Shown here piece by piece: positions 1 to 9,144 of a stretch of 20,582 bases of DNA. Both the position numbers and the translations under genes were made by a program. The stretch's first letter is position 1, and each line of letters begins with the position of its first letter. Under the pieces are notes generated by a model. It did not search any database. It was not told the origin of the DNA and saw only the letters and a program-made list of their open reading frames with translations. Origin of the DNA: CAZTHL01 sp964613585. Its GTDB lineage: Bacteria > Pseudomonadota > Alphaproteobacteria > DSM-16000 > Inquilinaceae. The stretch covers positions 1-20,582 of the forward strand of contig CAZTHL010000066.1 in NCBI GenBank assembly GCA_964613585.1, in the 5' to 3' direction.

Positions 1-75
1 TGGAGCGGGCGAAGGGATTCGAACCCTCGACCCCAACCTTGGCAAGGTTGTGCTCTACCCCTGAGCTACGCCCGC
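1..75 (-). tRNA. tRNA-Gly (anticodon GCC)
   Basis: Read on the minus strand, this folds as a complete cloverleaf. The 7-bp acceptor stem is GCGGGCG/CGCCCGC, the D arm is GCTC...GAGC, and the anticodon stem is CAACC/GGTTG around the loop TTGCCAA, which gives anticodon GCC. The T arm has the canonical TTCGAAT loop, followed by discriminator T and an encoded CCA (positions 1-3). The anticodon assigns it to glycine codons GGC/GGT. The acceptor stem pairs perfectly and nothing looks degenerate. The gene is divergent from the deacylase gene that starts at 207. Confidence 0.97.
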
Positions 76-130
76 TCGACCGGCGGCGGCCTCGGCCTCG
101 GAAGGGCGTCGCCGCCTCGGGAAGGCCGCG

Positions 131-158
131 ACTATAGCCGATGAGGCCGCCCATGCAA
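131..158 (-). promoter_or_regulatory. Candidate sigma70-type promoter for tRNA-Gly
   Basis: On the minus strand, TATAGT (131-136) matches the -10 consensus at five of six positions. TTGCAT (153-158) is a weak -35 sixteen bases upstream. Transcription would begin roughly 50 bases before the tRNA 5' end, a normal leader for a processed tRNA. This rests on motif matching only, and the -35 match is poor. Confidence 0.35.
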
Positions 159-169
159 GCGCCGCACGC

Positions 170-199
170 TTGGCCCGACGCCACAGATTTCTCTATATA
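170..199 (+). promoter_or_regulatory. Candidate promoter giving a leaderless deacylase mRNA
   Basis: TTGGCC (170-175) and TATATA (194-199) are separated by 18 bases, in an otherwise extremely GC-rich stretch. The expected transcription start, about 7 bases after the -10, coincides with the ATG at 207. No Shine-Dalgarno sequence precedes that ATG. The simplest reading is a leaderless or nearly leaderless transcript; this is inference from spacing. Confidence 0.4.
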
Positions 200-206
200 G
201 GCGGCC

Positions 207-836
207 ATGGCGCGCTCTGCACAACAGTCCCCTCCCGACGCCCCGGGCGACCACGAGCCTGCCGCGGCGGCCGAGCCTGGCGGCGAGCCGGCCTCGCCGG
301 CCGGCCCCACCAGGCCCGCCGGGCCGCCCGGGCCGCTGCCGACCACGCCGTCCGGGCTGCTGGCGCGGCTCGAGGCGCTCGGCATCGCCACGCGCACGGT
401 CGAGCACGCGCCGGTCTTCACCGTCGCCGAGGCCAAGGAGCTGCGCGGTCAGCTGCCCGGCGGGCACTGCAAGAGCCTCTACCTGCGAGACAAGAAGGAG
501 GGCGAGTGGCTGCTCGTCTGCCTGGAGGATCGGCGCATCGACCTGAAGGCGCTGGCGCCCCGGCTCGGCGCCAAGCGGCTGTCCTTCGGCTCACCCGAGC
601 GGCTGTGGGCCGCGCTCGGCGTCCAGCCCGGCTCGGTCACCCCGTTCGCCCTGGTCAACGACCGCGAGACCCGGATCACCGTGGTGCTCGACCGCGCCAT
701 GCTTGACGAGACCCCGCTGCACTACCACCCGCTCGTCAACACCATGACCACCGCCATCGCGCCGGCCGACCTGCTGCGCTTCATTGAGGCGTGCGGCCAC
801 CGGCCACACATAGTGGATCTCGACGCGCCGGGCTGA
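207..836 (+). CDS. Prolyl-tRNA editing deacylase, YbaK/ProXp-ala (PrdX) type
   Basis: The protein has 209 residues. Residues 47-209 form a YbaK-like domain resembling free-standing ProXp-ala/PrdX proteins, which hydrolyse alanine mischarged on tRNA-Pro in the cytoplasm. Seen directly: the segment GGHCKSLYLRDKK, with the conserved lysine near residue 89, and GSVTPFALVND near residues 141-151, the hallmark of this subfamily. The first 45 or so residues are a Pro/Ala/Gly-rich low-complexity extension that typical members lack. Translation could therefore begin later, although ATG 207 sits just after a good -10 box and no other strong start is visible. The gene is followed after 82 bases by the thioredoxin-like gene. 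The family assignment is firm; the exact substrate is inferred. Confidence 0.9.
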   Translation: MARSAQQSPPDAPGDHEPAAAAEPGGEPASPAGPTRPAGPPGPLPTTPSGLLARLEALGIATRTVEHAPVFTVAEAKELRGQLPGGHCKSLYLRDKKEGEWLLVCLEDRRIDLKALAPRLGAKRLSFGSPERLWAALGVQPGSVTPFALVNDRETRITVVLDRAMLDETPLHYHPLVNTMTTAIAPADLLRFIEACGHRPHIVDLDAPG

Positions 837-918
837 GCCCGAGCCCCGGGCGTCCGCCGGCGCCCTTGCCGGGCCGTCCGCCTGCCACACATCAACACCC
901 GGGATGCTAGGAACCACC

Positions 919-1836
919 ATGGAAACGTTGCTTGGCGCGGCCGGCCCAGCCCCGGCCGACACCATCAAAGACAGCGACACCGCCGGCTTCCGCGCCGATG
1001 TGATCGACGCATCGATGAGCGTGCCGGTGATCGTCGACTTCTGGGCCACCTGGTGCGGGCCGTGCAAGCAGCTCACGCCGGTGCTCGAGAAGGTCGTGCG
1101 CGCCGCGCGCGGCAAGGTGCGCCTCGTGAAGGTCGACATCGACAAGAACCAGCAGTTGGCCGCCCAGCTGCGCATCCAGTCGGTGCCCACCGTCTACGCC
1201 TTCTTCCAGGGCCGCCCGGTCGACGCCTTCAACGGCGCCCTGCCGGAAAGCCAGGTCAAGCAGTTCGTCGACCGGCTCGCCGACTTGGCCGGCCAAGCCG
1301 GCGGCGACCCGGTGGCCGACGCGCTGGACGAGGCGAAGGCCGCCCTCGAGCAGGGCGACGCGCGCACCGCCGCCTCCATCTACCAGGAGGTGATGCAGCA
1401 CGATCCGGAGAACGCCACCGCCATCGCCGGGCTGGCGCGCGCCATGATTGCGCTCGGTCGCGCCAAGGAGGCGCGACAGCTGATCGACGGGCTGCCGGGC
1501 AACGTCGCCGGTGCCGCGGAGATCACCTCGGTGCGCAGCTCGCTCGAGCTCGCCGAGCAAAGCGCCGGCGCCGCCCGCGAGGTGCCGAAGCTGCGCAAGC
1601 GGCTCGCGGCCGACCCGGATGACCACCAGGCGCGCATTGACCTCGCCGTGGCGCTCTACGGCACCGGTGAGCGCGAGGCCGCCATTGAGGAGCTGCTGAC
1701 CTCGATCCGCCGCGACCGCGACTGGAACGACCAGGCGGCGCGCAAGCAACTGCTCAAGTTCTTCGAGGCGCTCGGGCCGAGCGATCCGCTCACCGTCGCC
1801 AGCCGCCGCAAACTCTCCTCGATCCTGTTTGCATGA
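919..1836 (+). CDS. cnoX: CnoX/YbbN-like thioredoxin-TPR co-chaperone
   Basis: The 305-residue protein has an N-terminal thioredoxin fold (about residues 15-125) with active site WCGPC (Cys46 and Cys49) and the cis-proline segment SVPT. A C-terminal half of TPR-like helices follows (about 135-300). This is the architecture of CnoX/YbbN, a cytosolic holdase that protects unfolding proteins under oxidative stress and passes them to DnaK or GroEL. E. coli YbbN has lost the CxxC pair; this one keeps it, so redox activity is expected. I chose ATG 919 over ATG 904 because AGGA lies six bases upstream of 919 and family members begin near this Met-Glu. The stop overlaps the next start by four bases (ATGA), implying translational coupling with the LON-domain gene. 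Confidence 0.9.
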   Translation: METLLGAAGPAPADTIKDSDTAGFRADVIDASMSVPVIVDFWATWCGPCKQLTPVLEKVVRAARGKVRLVKVDIDKNQQLAAQLRIQSVPTVYAFFQGRPVDAFNGALPESQVKQFVDRLADLAGQAGGDPVADALDEAKAALEQGDARTAASIYQEVMQHDPENATAIAGLARAMIALGRAKEARQLIDGLPGNVAGAAEITSVRSSLELAEQSAGAAREVPKLRKRLAADPDDHQARIDLAVALYGTGEREAAIEELLTSIRRDRDWNDQAARKQLLKFFEALGPSDPLTVASRRKLSSILFA

Positions 1837-2495
1837 GACGAAGCCCGTTCCTTCCCGCCTTCGAGCATTTGCCGGCGACGATCCCGATCTTTCCGCTGAC
1901 CGGGGTCCTGCTGCTGCCGCGCGGCCAGCTGCCGCTGAACATCTTCGAGCCGCGGTACATCGCCATGGTTGATGACGCGCTCTCGTCCGACCGGCTGATC
2001 GGCATGATCCAGCCGGCCGATCCGGCCAGCCGGGCCAACGAGCCGCCGGTCTACGAGATCGGCTGCGCCGGGCGGATCACCTCGTTCGACGAGACCGAAG
2101 ACGGCCGATACCTGATCACGCTGACCGGGGTCAGCCGGTTCCGGCTGGGCGACGAGCTGCCGACGATCCGCGGCTACCGGCGGGTGACGGCCGACTGGCA
2201 GCCGTTCCGCGGCGACCTGGGCGTCGAGCCCGGGCTGGCGCTCGACCGCGAGCGGCTGTGCTCGGCGCTTGGGGTCTACCTGAAGCGCCACGGCATTTCG
2301 GTCAACTGGGAGGCGATCCATGGCACGCCGGACGAGCGTCTGGTCACCTCCCTGTGCATGATCTGCCCGTTCGAGCCGCCGGAGAAGCAGGCGCTGCTCG
2401 AGGCGTCGAGCTGGCGCGAGCGGGCCGACACCATGCTGTCCTTGATCGAGATGGCGGTCATCGATAAGGAGGGAGGTGAGGCCTCGCGCCATTGA
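1833..2495 (+). CDS. LON N-terminal (substrate-binding) domain protein
   Basis: The 220-residue protein consists almost entirely of a LON substrate-binding domain. Typical family sequences are visible: IPIFPLTGVLLLPRGQLPLNIFEPRY near residues 18-45 and a later GCAGRI segment. There is no AAA+ ATPase and no Ser-Lys protease dyad, so it is not Lon protease. It belongs to the stand-alone family often annotated as 'peptidase S16, lon domain protein', whose function is not established. The start overlaps the stop of the CnoX-like gene by four bases. Being locked into an operon with a chaperone suggests a protein-quality-control role, but that is inference. Confidence 0.9.
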   Translation: MRRSPFLPAFEHLPATIPIFPLTGVLLLPRGQLPLNIFEPRYIAMVDDALSSDRLIGMIQPADPASRANEPPVYEIGCAGRITSFDETEDGRYLITLTGVSRFRLGDELPTIRGYRRVTADWQPFRGDLGVEPGLALDRERLCSALGVYLKRHGISVNWEAIHGTPDERLVTSLCMICPFEPPEKQALLEASSWRERADTMLSLIEMAVIDKEGGEASRH

Positions 2496-2521
2496 CGGCC
2501 GGGCCCCGCGTTGGACAAGCC

Positions 2522-2713
2522 ATGAGCCAGACGGTCGATCCCAAGCTGCTTGAAATCCTGGTGTGCCCGCTCACCAAGTCGACCCTGCGCTATGACGCCG
2601 AGGCGCAGGAGCTGATCAGCGACCAAGCACGCCTCGCCTACCCGATCCGCGACGGCATCCCGATCATGCTGGTCGACGAGGCCCGGCAACTCGATCCCGA
2701 CGCGCGGCGCTGA
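2522..2713 (+). CDS. Trm112 family small protein
   Basis: The 63-residue protein matches the bacterial Trm112/YcaR family in length and sequence: LLEILVCPL near the N-terminus and AYPIRDGIPIML near the C-terminus. Trm112 proteins in other domains activate methyltransferases; the bacterial role is poorly defined. Only one cysteine remains (in VCPL), so the zinc knuckle of the fuller family is absent. I used ATG 2522 rather than the TTG at 2492, because the extra ten residues lie outside the family domain and the TTG overlaps the previous stop codon. It sits 26 bases after the LON-domain gene and 5 bases before the DUF971 gene, clearly in the same operon. Confidence 0.88.
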   Translation: MSQTVDPKLLEILVCPLTKSTLRYDAEAQELISDQARLAYPIRDGIPIMLVDEARQLDPDARR

Positions 2714-2718
2714 GCCCG

Positions 2719-3102
2719 ATGGAGGCGGGCGGCGATCTCGGCACCCGGCACTGGCCGACGGAGATCCGGGTCAAGCGCGACGAGCGGCTGCTCGAGGTCG
2801 ACTTCGACAACGGGATCACCTTCGCCCTGCCGGCCGAGCTGCTACGGGTCGAGAGCCCTTCGGCCGAGGTCCAGGGCCACAGCCCCGAGCAGAAGACCGT
2901 GGTCGCCGGCAAGCGCGGCGTCGGCATCAGCACGGTAGAGCCGGTCGGCCACTATGCCGTGCGCATAATCTTCGATGACGGCCACGCCACCGGCCTCTAC
3001 ACCTGGAAGTATCTCTACGAGCTGGGCGAGCGGCGCGACGAGGCCTGGGCCGGGTACCTGAGGGCGCTTGCCGAGCGCGGCCTCAGCCGCGATTCCGCCT
3101 GA
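2719..3102 (+). CDS. DUF971 protein (gamma-butyrobetaine hydroxylase-like N-terminal domain)
   Basis: This is a 127-residue protein. Its core (about residues 13-112) matches the DUF971 domain, with WPTEIRVKRDERLLEVDFDNG at the start and the conserved FDDGHATGLYTWKYLYELG near residues 82-100. The domain is also found at the N-terminus of gamma-butyrobetaine hydroxylases. Free-standing bacterial versions are small proteins with suggested links to iron-sulfur metabolism, and no catalytic residues can be read from the sequence. It begins five bases after the Trm112-like gene and is translated with it. Family identity is secure; function is unknown. Confidence 0.88.
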   Translation: MEAGGDLGTRHWPTEIRVKRDERLLEVDFDNGITFALPAELLRVESPSAEVQGHSPEQKTVVAGKRGVGISTVEPVGHYAVRIIFDDGHATGLYTWKYLYELGERRDEAWAGYLRALAERGLSRDSA

Positions 3103-3126
3103 GCCGGTCCGCCCGGGACGGCCGCC

Positions 3127-4347
3127 GTGGCGGAGGCGCGGTTGACGTCGGCGACCCTGGCGGGGCTGCTCGACTGGCTGATCGAGCAGGGGCTCGAGGG
3201 CCGGCCGGTCGGCGCCGTGGTCGACGGCACCTGCGAGCGGCTGAACCGCGCCGGTGTGCCGATCCTGCGCGCCCATTTCAGCTCGACCACCCTGCACCCG
3301 CAGTACGAGTCGGTCGGCCATCTCTGGCAGCGCGAACAGACCCCGGTGTTCAAAGGCTACCGGCACGGGTCCGACGACGAGGAGGCTTGGCAGCAGAGCC
3401 CGCTCAAGGTGGTGCTGGAGGGCCGGCTGCCCCGATTCCGGCGGCGCCTGGACACGGCGGCGGCGATCGCCGAGTTCCCGGTCTTCGCCGAGTTCGCCGC
3501 GCTTGGCGCCACCGACTATCTGGCCATGTGCACGCCGTTCGGCTTCGGCCGAGCGGCGACCGCGCTCGACGATGAGGGCGTCCTCAACTCCTGGCTGACC
3601 GATCAGCCGGGCGGCTTCACGGAGGCCCAGATCGACCTGCTGATCCGGCTGCAGCGGCCCCTGTGCCTGGCGGTGCGGCCTTCGGTTCTGCTCGACATCG
3701 GGCGCACCGTCTGCGACGTCTACCTGGGCGACGATGCCGGCCGGCGCGTGCTGAACGGAAGCATCCGCCGCGGCGACGTCAGCAGCCTCGAGGCGGCGAT
3801 CCTGTTCGCCGACCTGCGCGGCTTCACTGCCTTGTCGGACCGGCTGCCGGCGGCGGTGCTGCTGCCGATGCTCGACGACTATCTGGAGGCCATGGCCGAG
3901 GCGGTGCTCGACCACGGCGGTCAGGTGCTGAAGTTCCTTGGCGACGGCCTGCTCGCCACCTTCGACCTGTCGCGGGGCGAGCTTCCCGCGGTCGGCGCGG
4001 CGGCCCTGGCGGCGGCGGAGGATGCGCTCGACCGGGTGGGCGCGCTCAACGACGCGGCGCGCGCGGCCGGGCGGGCCGCGATGGACCTCGACGTGGCGCT
4101 GCACGTGGGTGAGGTGCTCTACGGCAATGTCGGCTGCGAGCGCCGGCTCGACTTCACCGTGATCGGCCCGGCGGTCAACGAGGCGGCGCGCATGGAGGCC
4201 CTGTGCGCGGCGGAGGGGTGCGCCCTGGTGGCCAGTCGCGCCTTCGTGGCGGCGACCGGCCGGCCGGAGCGGTTCCGCTCGCTCGGTCGGCACGCCCTGC
4301 GCGGCCTCGCGGACCCGCGCGAGCTGTACACCACCGTCGAGCGCTGA
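3127..4347 (+). CDS. Class III adenylate/guanylate cyclase domain protein
   Basis: The 406-residue protein has an N-terminal region of about 215 residues without a domain I can name and a C-terminal class III cyclase domain (about 222-405). Catalytic features are intact: metal-binding Asp229 in FADLRGFT and Asp273 in FLGDG, the adenine-selecting pair Lys269 and Asp342, and transition-state Asn351 and Arg355 in NEAARM. The Lys/Asp pair favours ATP and so cAMP production. No transmembrane segment is evident, so the enzyme should be cytosolic. The start is uncertain: GTG 3127 has no clear ribosome site, whereas TTG 3142 has GGAGG five bases upstream. It follows the DUF971 gene by 24 bases and is probably the last gene of the operon. 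The ligand sensed by the N-terminal half is unknown. Confidence 0.9.
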   Translation: MAEARLTSATLAGLLDWLIEQGLEGRPVGAVVDGTCERLNRAGVPILRAHFSSTTLHPQYESVGHLWQREQTPVFKGYRHGSDDEEAWQQSPLKVVLEGRLPRFRRRLDTAAAIAEFPVFAEFAALGATDYLAMCTPFGFGRAATALDDEGVLNSWLTDQPGGFTEAQIDLLIRLQRPLCLAVRPSVLLDIGRTVCDVYLGDDAGRRVLNGSIRRGDVSSLEAAILFADLRGFTALSDRLPAAVLLPMLDDYLEAMAEAVLDHGGQVLKFLGDGLLATFDLSRGELPAVGAAALAAAEDALDRVGALNDAARAAGRAAMDLDVALHVGEVLYGNVGCERRLDFTVIGPAVNEAARMEALCAAEGCALVASRAFVAATGRPERFRSLGRHALRGLADPRELYTTVER

Positions 4348-4478
4348 GGGGCCGCGCCGAGGGGGCGGCCCGGCGGCCATGACGCGTTTGCAGGGCGCGG
4401 CTCTTCGCTGTCGCCCCGCCGCGTCCTTGATGTACAACCGAAGGAATGACAAGGAACAACGGGCCGGAGGAGGACCGG

Positions 4479-6446
<1,968 letters not shown>

Positions 6447-6872
6447 CCGGCGCGCAACCCGTTATGTGACCCCGACGCACCACCGGCCGGGGCCCGAACT
6501 GTCATCTAAGTGACACACTCGGCGGCGGCGCCGGCCCGCGAGACCGGATCGGCGAGCCTTCGCCGGGGATCGCGCCTCTTCCTTGATAGACAAGAGATTT
6601 TGTGGGCGCGGACCGACCGTGGGCCGAGATCTTCCCCGCCTCCGGTGGAGCGCCAACGACGATTCCGAGCCCTCAACTGTTTGTCCCGCCACACGTGTGC
6701 TTCTCAAGGCACATGTTGCCTGTTTCGCACGCTGGCGGCGCCGGATCGCTTAAGTGTGCAAGGCTTCTGCCGTACAAGACGGAAGACACGCATTCCAGGG
6801 GCGTGCGCGCGGGTGTGTCGGCATTGGCTCGCCTGCCACTCCGATCAACGGCGTCTGGCATAGGGGAACAGG
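6447..6872. other. 426-base intergenic region upstream of the porin
   Basis: No protein-like reading frame is convincing on either strand. The region is less GC-rich in its middle part and carries several short inverted repeats: TGTCA-N6-TGACA (6500-6515), the perfect 10-base palindrome CACACGTGTG (6690-6699), and AGGCA-N5-TGCCT (6707-6721). A long leader with palindromes ahead of a porin suggests regulated transcription, but no promoter pair stands out. Confidence 0.6.
6499..6516 (+). promoter_or_regulatory. Possible Pho-box-like or inverted-repeat operator
   Basis: CTGTCAT (6499-6505) is a perfect match to one PhoB half-site. After the AT-rich spacer ctaa comes GTGACAC, a partial second half-site. 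The same bases also form an inverted repeat, TGTCA-N6-TGACA. It lies about 360 bases before the porin start, which is far for direct activation. A dimeric repressor site or chance are alternatives. Confidence 0.25.
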
Positions 6873-8210
6873 ATGAACATGGGGATCAAGAAGGCCTTGC
6901 GGGCGACCACCTGCTTGGCCGGCGGCGCGGGCTTGGCGCTCGCGGCGATGGCCGGCCCGGCGTCGGCGCAGGAGCAGGACATCGAAGCGCTGCGCAGCCA
7001 GGTCGAGACACTGATGCAGCGGATCGAGCAGCTCGAGGCGCAGCAGCAGCAGGACCAGCAGGCGATCGAGGAGGCCCGCCAGGCCGCCGCCGAGGCCACC
7101 CCGCGCGTGGTGCCGGACCGCAGCCCGGTCACCCTCGAGGTCAGCGGCCGCATCAACCAGGCCATCCTGTATGCCGACAACGGCGAGGATGACGGCATCT
7201 TCATCGCCGACAACGACAACTCGGGCTCGCGCTTCGGCCTGACCGGCACGGCCGACATGGGCCCGTGGACCTCGACCGCCTATCTCGAGGCCAGTTTCGA
7301 GGTCAACACGACCGACGAGATCTCCTTTGAGGATGAAGGCGGCCCGATCGGCACGGGCCCCGAGGAGGGCGAGGACTTCCTGAGCGTTCGGCACGCGGAG
7401 TGGTTTCTCGAGCATGAGCGCTTCGGCGAGCTGGCTCTCGGCTTCGGCGCCCAGGCGACAGAGGAGATCACCGAGATCGACCTGTCCGGCGTCGGCTGCT
7501 GCCTGTCCGAGTCCGACGTCGACGACACCGCGGGCGGCCTTGCCTTCGAGTCCGTCCCCGGCGCTCCCACTCTCGACGTCGATGAGGTCTTCTCCAACCT
7601 CGACGGCGATCGCACCAGCCGGGTCGGCTACTCGTCGCCGAGCCTGTTCGGATTCAATCTGGCCTTCGCGCTGTCCCAAGAGGACAGGGGCCTCGCTCCG
7701 GACGCCGCCATCCGCTACGCGGGCGAGTTCGCCGACTTCGAGTTCGAGGCCGGCGTCGGCTGGCGGCAGAACCGGGCGGTGGACTCGGACACCTTCGCCG
7801 GCTCGGCCTCGGTGCTGGCGCCGTTCGGCACCAACCTGACCTTCGCCGGTGGCGTCGAAAGCATTGACGACGACTCGGGCTCGGTGCTCGATGAAAATCC
7901 GAACTTCTTCTTCGTCAAGATCGGCCAAAGGCTCGACTTCTTCGACTTCGGCCAGACGCGCTTCTTCTTCGACTACTTCAACGGCGAAGGCGCGACCGAC
8001 GACGTCGACGCGCTCACGGATCCGCTCGATCCCTTCGAAACCGAGACCCTTGACACGACCTCCTTCGGGGGCGGCGTGGTCCAGGTCGTCGATGATCTGA
8101 GCTCCGAGTTCTATGTCGGCGTGCGCAGCTACGACGTCGACTTCCCGGGCGGCTTCGACGATCCGGACAATCTGATCGCGGTGATCAGCGGCGCGCGCGT
8201 CCGCTTCTAA
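6873..8210 (+). CDS. Outer-membrane porin with N-terminal coiled coil
   Basis: The 445-residue protein starts with a clear Sec signal peptide (LAGGAGLALAAMAGPASA, cleavage near residue 32). A Gln/Glu-rich coiled coil follows (about residues 35-80, heptad-like LRSQVETLMQRIEQLEAQ), then a long beta-rich acidic domain ending in the C-terminal Phe (VRF) expected for BAM-inserted barrels. Segments such as LEVSGRINQAILYAD and SRFGLTGTADMGPWTSTAYLE resemble alphaproteobacterial porins. The coiled coil probably trimerises the porin or links it to peptidoglycan. ATG 6873 has AGGGGA five bases upstream. It is a single-gene unit: a long intergenic region precedes it and a strong terminator follows. Two adjacent cysteines near residue 210 (GVGCCL) are unusual for a porin. 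The solute is not predictable. Confidence 0.88.
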   Translation: MNMGIKKALRATTCLAGGAGLALAAMAGPASAQEQDIEALRSQVETLMQRIEQLEAQQQQDQQAIEEARQAAAEATPRVVPDRSPVTLEVSGRINQAILYADNGEDDGIFIADNDNSGSRFGLTGTADMGPWTSTAYLEASFEVNTTDEISFEDEGGPIGTGPEEGEDFLSVRHAEWFLEHERFGELALGFGAQATEEITEIDLSGVGCCLSESDVDDTAGGLAFESVPGAPTLDVDEVFSNLDGDRTSRVGYSSPSLFGFNLAFALSQEDRGLAPDAAIRYAGEFADFEFEAGVGWRQNRAVDSDTFAGSASVLAPFGTNLTFAGGVESIDDDSGSVLDENPNFFFVKIGQRLDFFDFGQTRFFFDYFNGEGATDDVDALTDPLDPFETETLDTTSFGGGVVQVVDDLSSEFYVGVRSYDVDFPGGFDDPDNLIAVISGARVRF

Positions 8211-8232
8211 TCACCCCCGTTCTGCGCTAAGC

Positions 8233-8272
8233 AGCCGGCCTCCGCCCGTGTCGGAGGCCGGCTTGCTTTTTT
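8233..8272 (+). terminator. Rho-independent terminator of the porin gene
   Basis: An 11-bp perfect GC-rich stem GCCGGCCTCCG/CGGAGGCCGGC (8234-8244 with 8252-8262, extended by an A-T pair) encloses a 7-base loop. It is followed by TTGC and a run of six T (8267-8272), 23 bases after the porin stop codon. Confidence 0.95.
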
Positions 8273-8285
8273 CGGATTGACGATC

Positions 8286-8486
8286 ATGCCACGCCTGTCC
8301 TCGCTCCGCCCGATCAGCCTCGGCGCCCTCGTCGCCGGGCTGCTCCCCGTCCTGCTCGCCGCCTGCGAGCACTACGAGCCCAGGGAGTTCACTTCGAAGA
8401 GCCGGCCCCATTCCTGCCAGGACTGCCCGCCGGGGCTGTTCAGCGGCGAAGACGGCCGCTTCGTTATCGTCGGCGAGCCGCGATAG
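8286..8486 (+). CDS. Small putative lipoprotein
   Basis: The 66-residue protein has a typical lipoprotein signal: a positively charged start, hydrophobic stretch LGALVAGLLPVLLAA, then the lipobox cysteine (LLAAC, Cys near residue 27). The predicted mature part has only about 40 residues and contains a CQDC pair and FSGEDGRFVIVGEPR. It begins just after the porin terminator, so it must be transcribed separately, or the terminator leaks. I chose ATG 8286 over TTG 8277. I recognise no family. The lipobox and the in-frame stop after a coherent sequence make it more likely real than not. Confidence 0.6.
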   Translation: MPRLSSLRPISLGALVAGLLPVLLAACEHYEPREFTSKSRPHSCQDCPPGLFSGEDGRFVIVGEPR

Positions 8487-8645
8487 CCGGCCATCGCGCG
8501 GCGGACATGTCAGCACATGTGAATTTTCAGGGTGACCGCAATTTGAATGCAACGACCCGCCGCTAGACTGGTTTCCCACTCGGGCGTGGGCCGGTCGTGC
8601 AGCAAGAGGCGCGCCTTTGAGCAGCAGCGGAGGCGCGCGCCGCCC

Positions 8646-9071
8646 ATGGCCGACCGGGCCAAGATCCTGAGCCAGTTCGCCGAGTGGCACCGCTGGTTCG
8701 ACTCCCTTGCCTCGTCAGACGGCCCCATCGACGAGGCCGAGCTCAGGCGCTTCGTGGCGCCCAACGCCATGATGGTCACCCACCAGAGCGAGGTCGGCTT
8801 CGGCCTCGGCTCGTTCCGCCGCCATGTCGAGAGCCTGCGCGACCGCTACTGCCAGCTGCACATCGACCGTCCGATCAGCGACTATGTCGCCGTCGAAGGC
8901 CGGGCCATCATCCGCTTCACCATCCTGGCCGCGACCCATGACGGCGACCCGGACCAGATCGACGTCACCGCCGTGTTCGACTGCGCCGACGGCCGCCTGG
9001 AGACCCTGACCGAGGTCGTCCAGCACGCCGCCGGCACGGCGCCGCGCCACGCCCACCGGCTGGCCACCTGA
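8646..9071 (+). CDS. NTF2-like / SnoaL-like fold protein
   Basis: The 141-residue protein resembles small alpha+beta cone proteins of the NTF2/SnoaL superfamily. It has an N-terminal helical stretch (ILSQFAEWHRWFDSLAS), then FVAPNAMMVTHQSEVGFGLGSFRRHVESL, then alternating strands (YVAVEGRAIIRFTILAATH, VTAVFDCADGRLETLTEVVQH). Members are enzymes or ligand-binding proteins and no specific role can be read. ATG 8646 has GGAGG twelve bases upstream, slightly long. The frame stays open to ATG 8547, but the extra 33 residues look noncoding. A possible -10 (TAGACT) near 8562 would also favour the later start. It is followed after 73 bases by the aminotransferase. Confidence 0.72.
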   Translation: MADRAKILSQFAEWHRWFDSLASSDGPIDEAELRRFVAPNAMMVTHQSEVGFGLGSFRRHVESLRDRYCQLHIDRPISDYVAVEGRAIIRFTILAATHDGDPDQIDVTAVFDCADGRLETLTEVVQHAAGTAPRHAHRLAT

Positions 9072-9144
9072 CGCCGCTCGTCGGCGGTTGCCCCGACCGG
9101 CGCGCCATGGCAGGACGGCTCCATCGTCCATCCGGGAGCGGCCC

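Noticed and set aside
4349..4371. Terminator after the cyclase gene
   Set aside because: GGGCCGC/GCGGCCC can pair, but there is no T tract and such stems occur by chance in GC-rich DNA.
2842..4452. A 536-codon minus-strand frame
   Set aside because: It is an antisense shadow of the DUF971 and cyclase genes, with repetitive Arg/Gln/His content and no domain.
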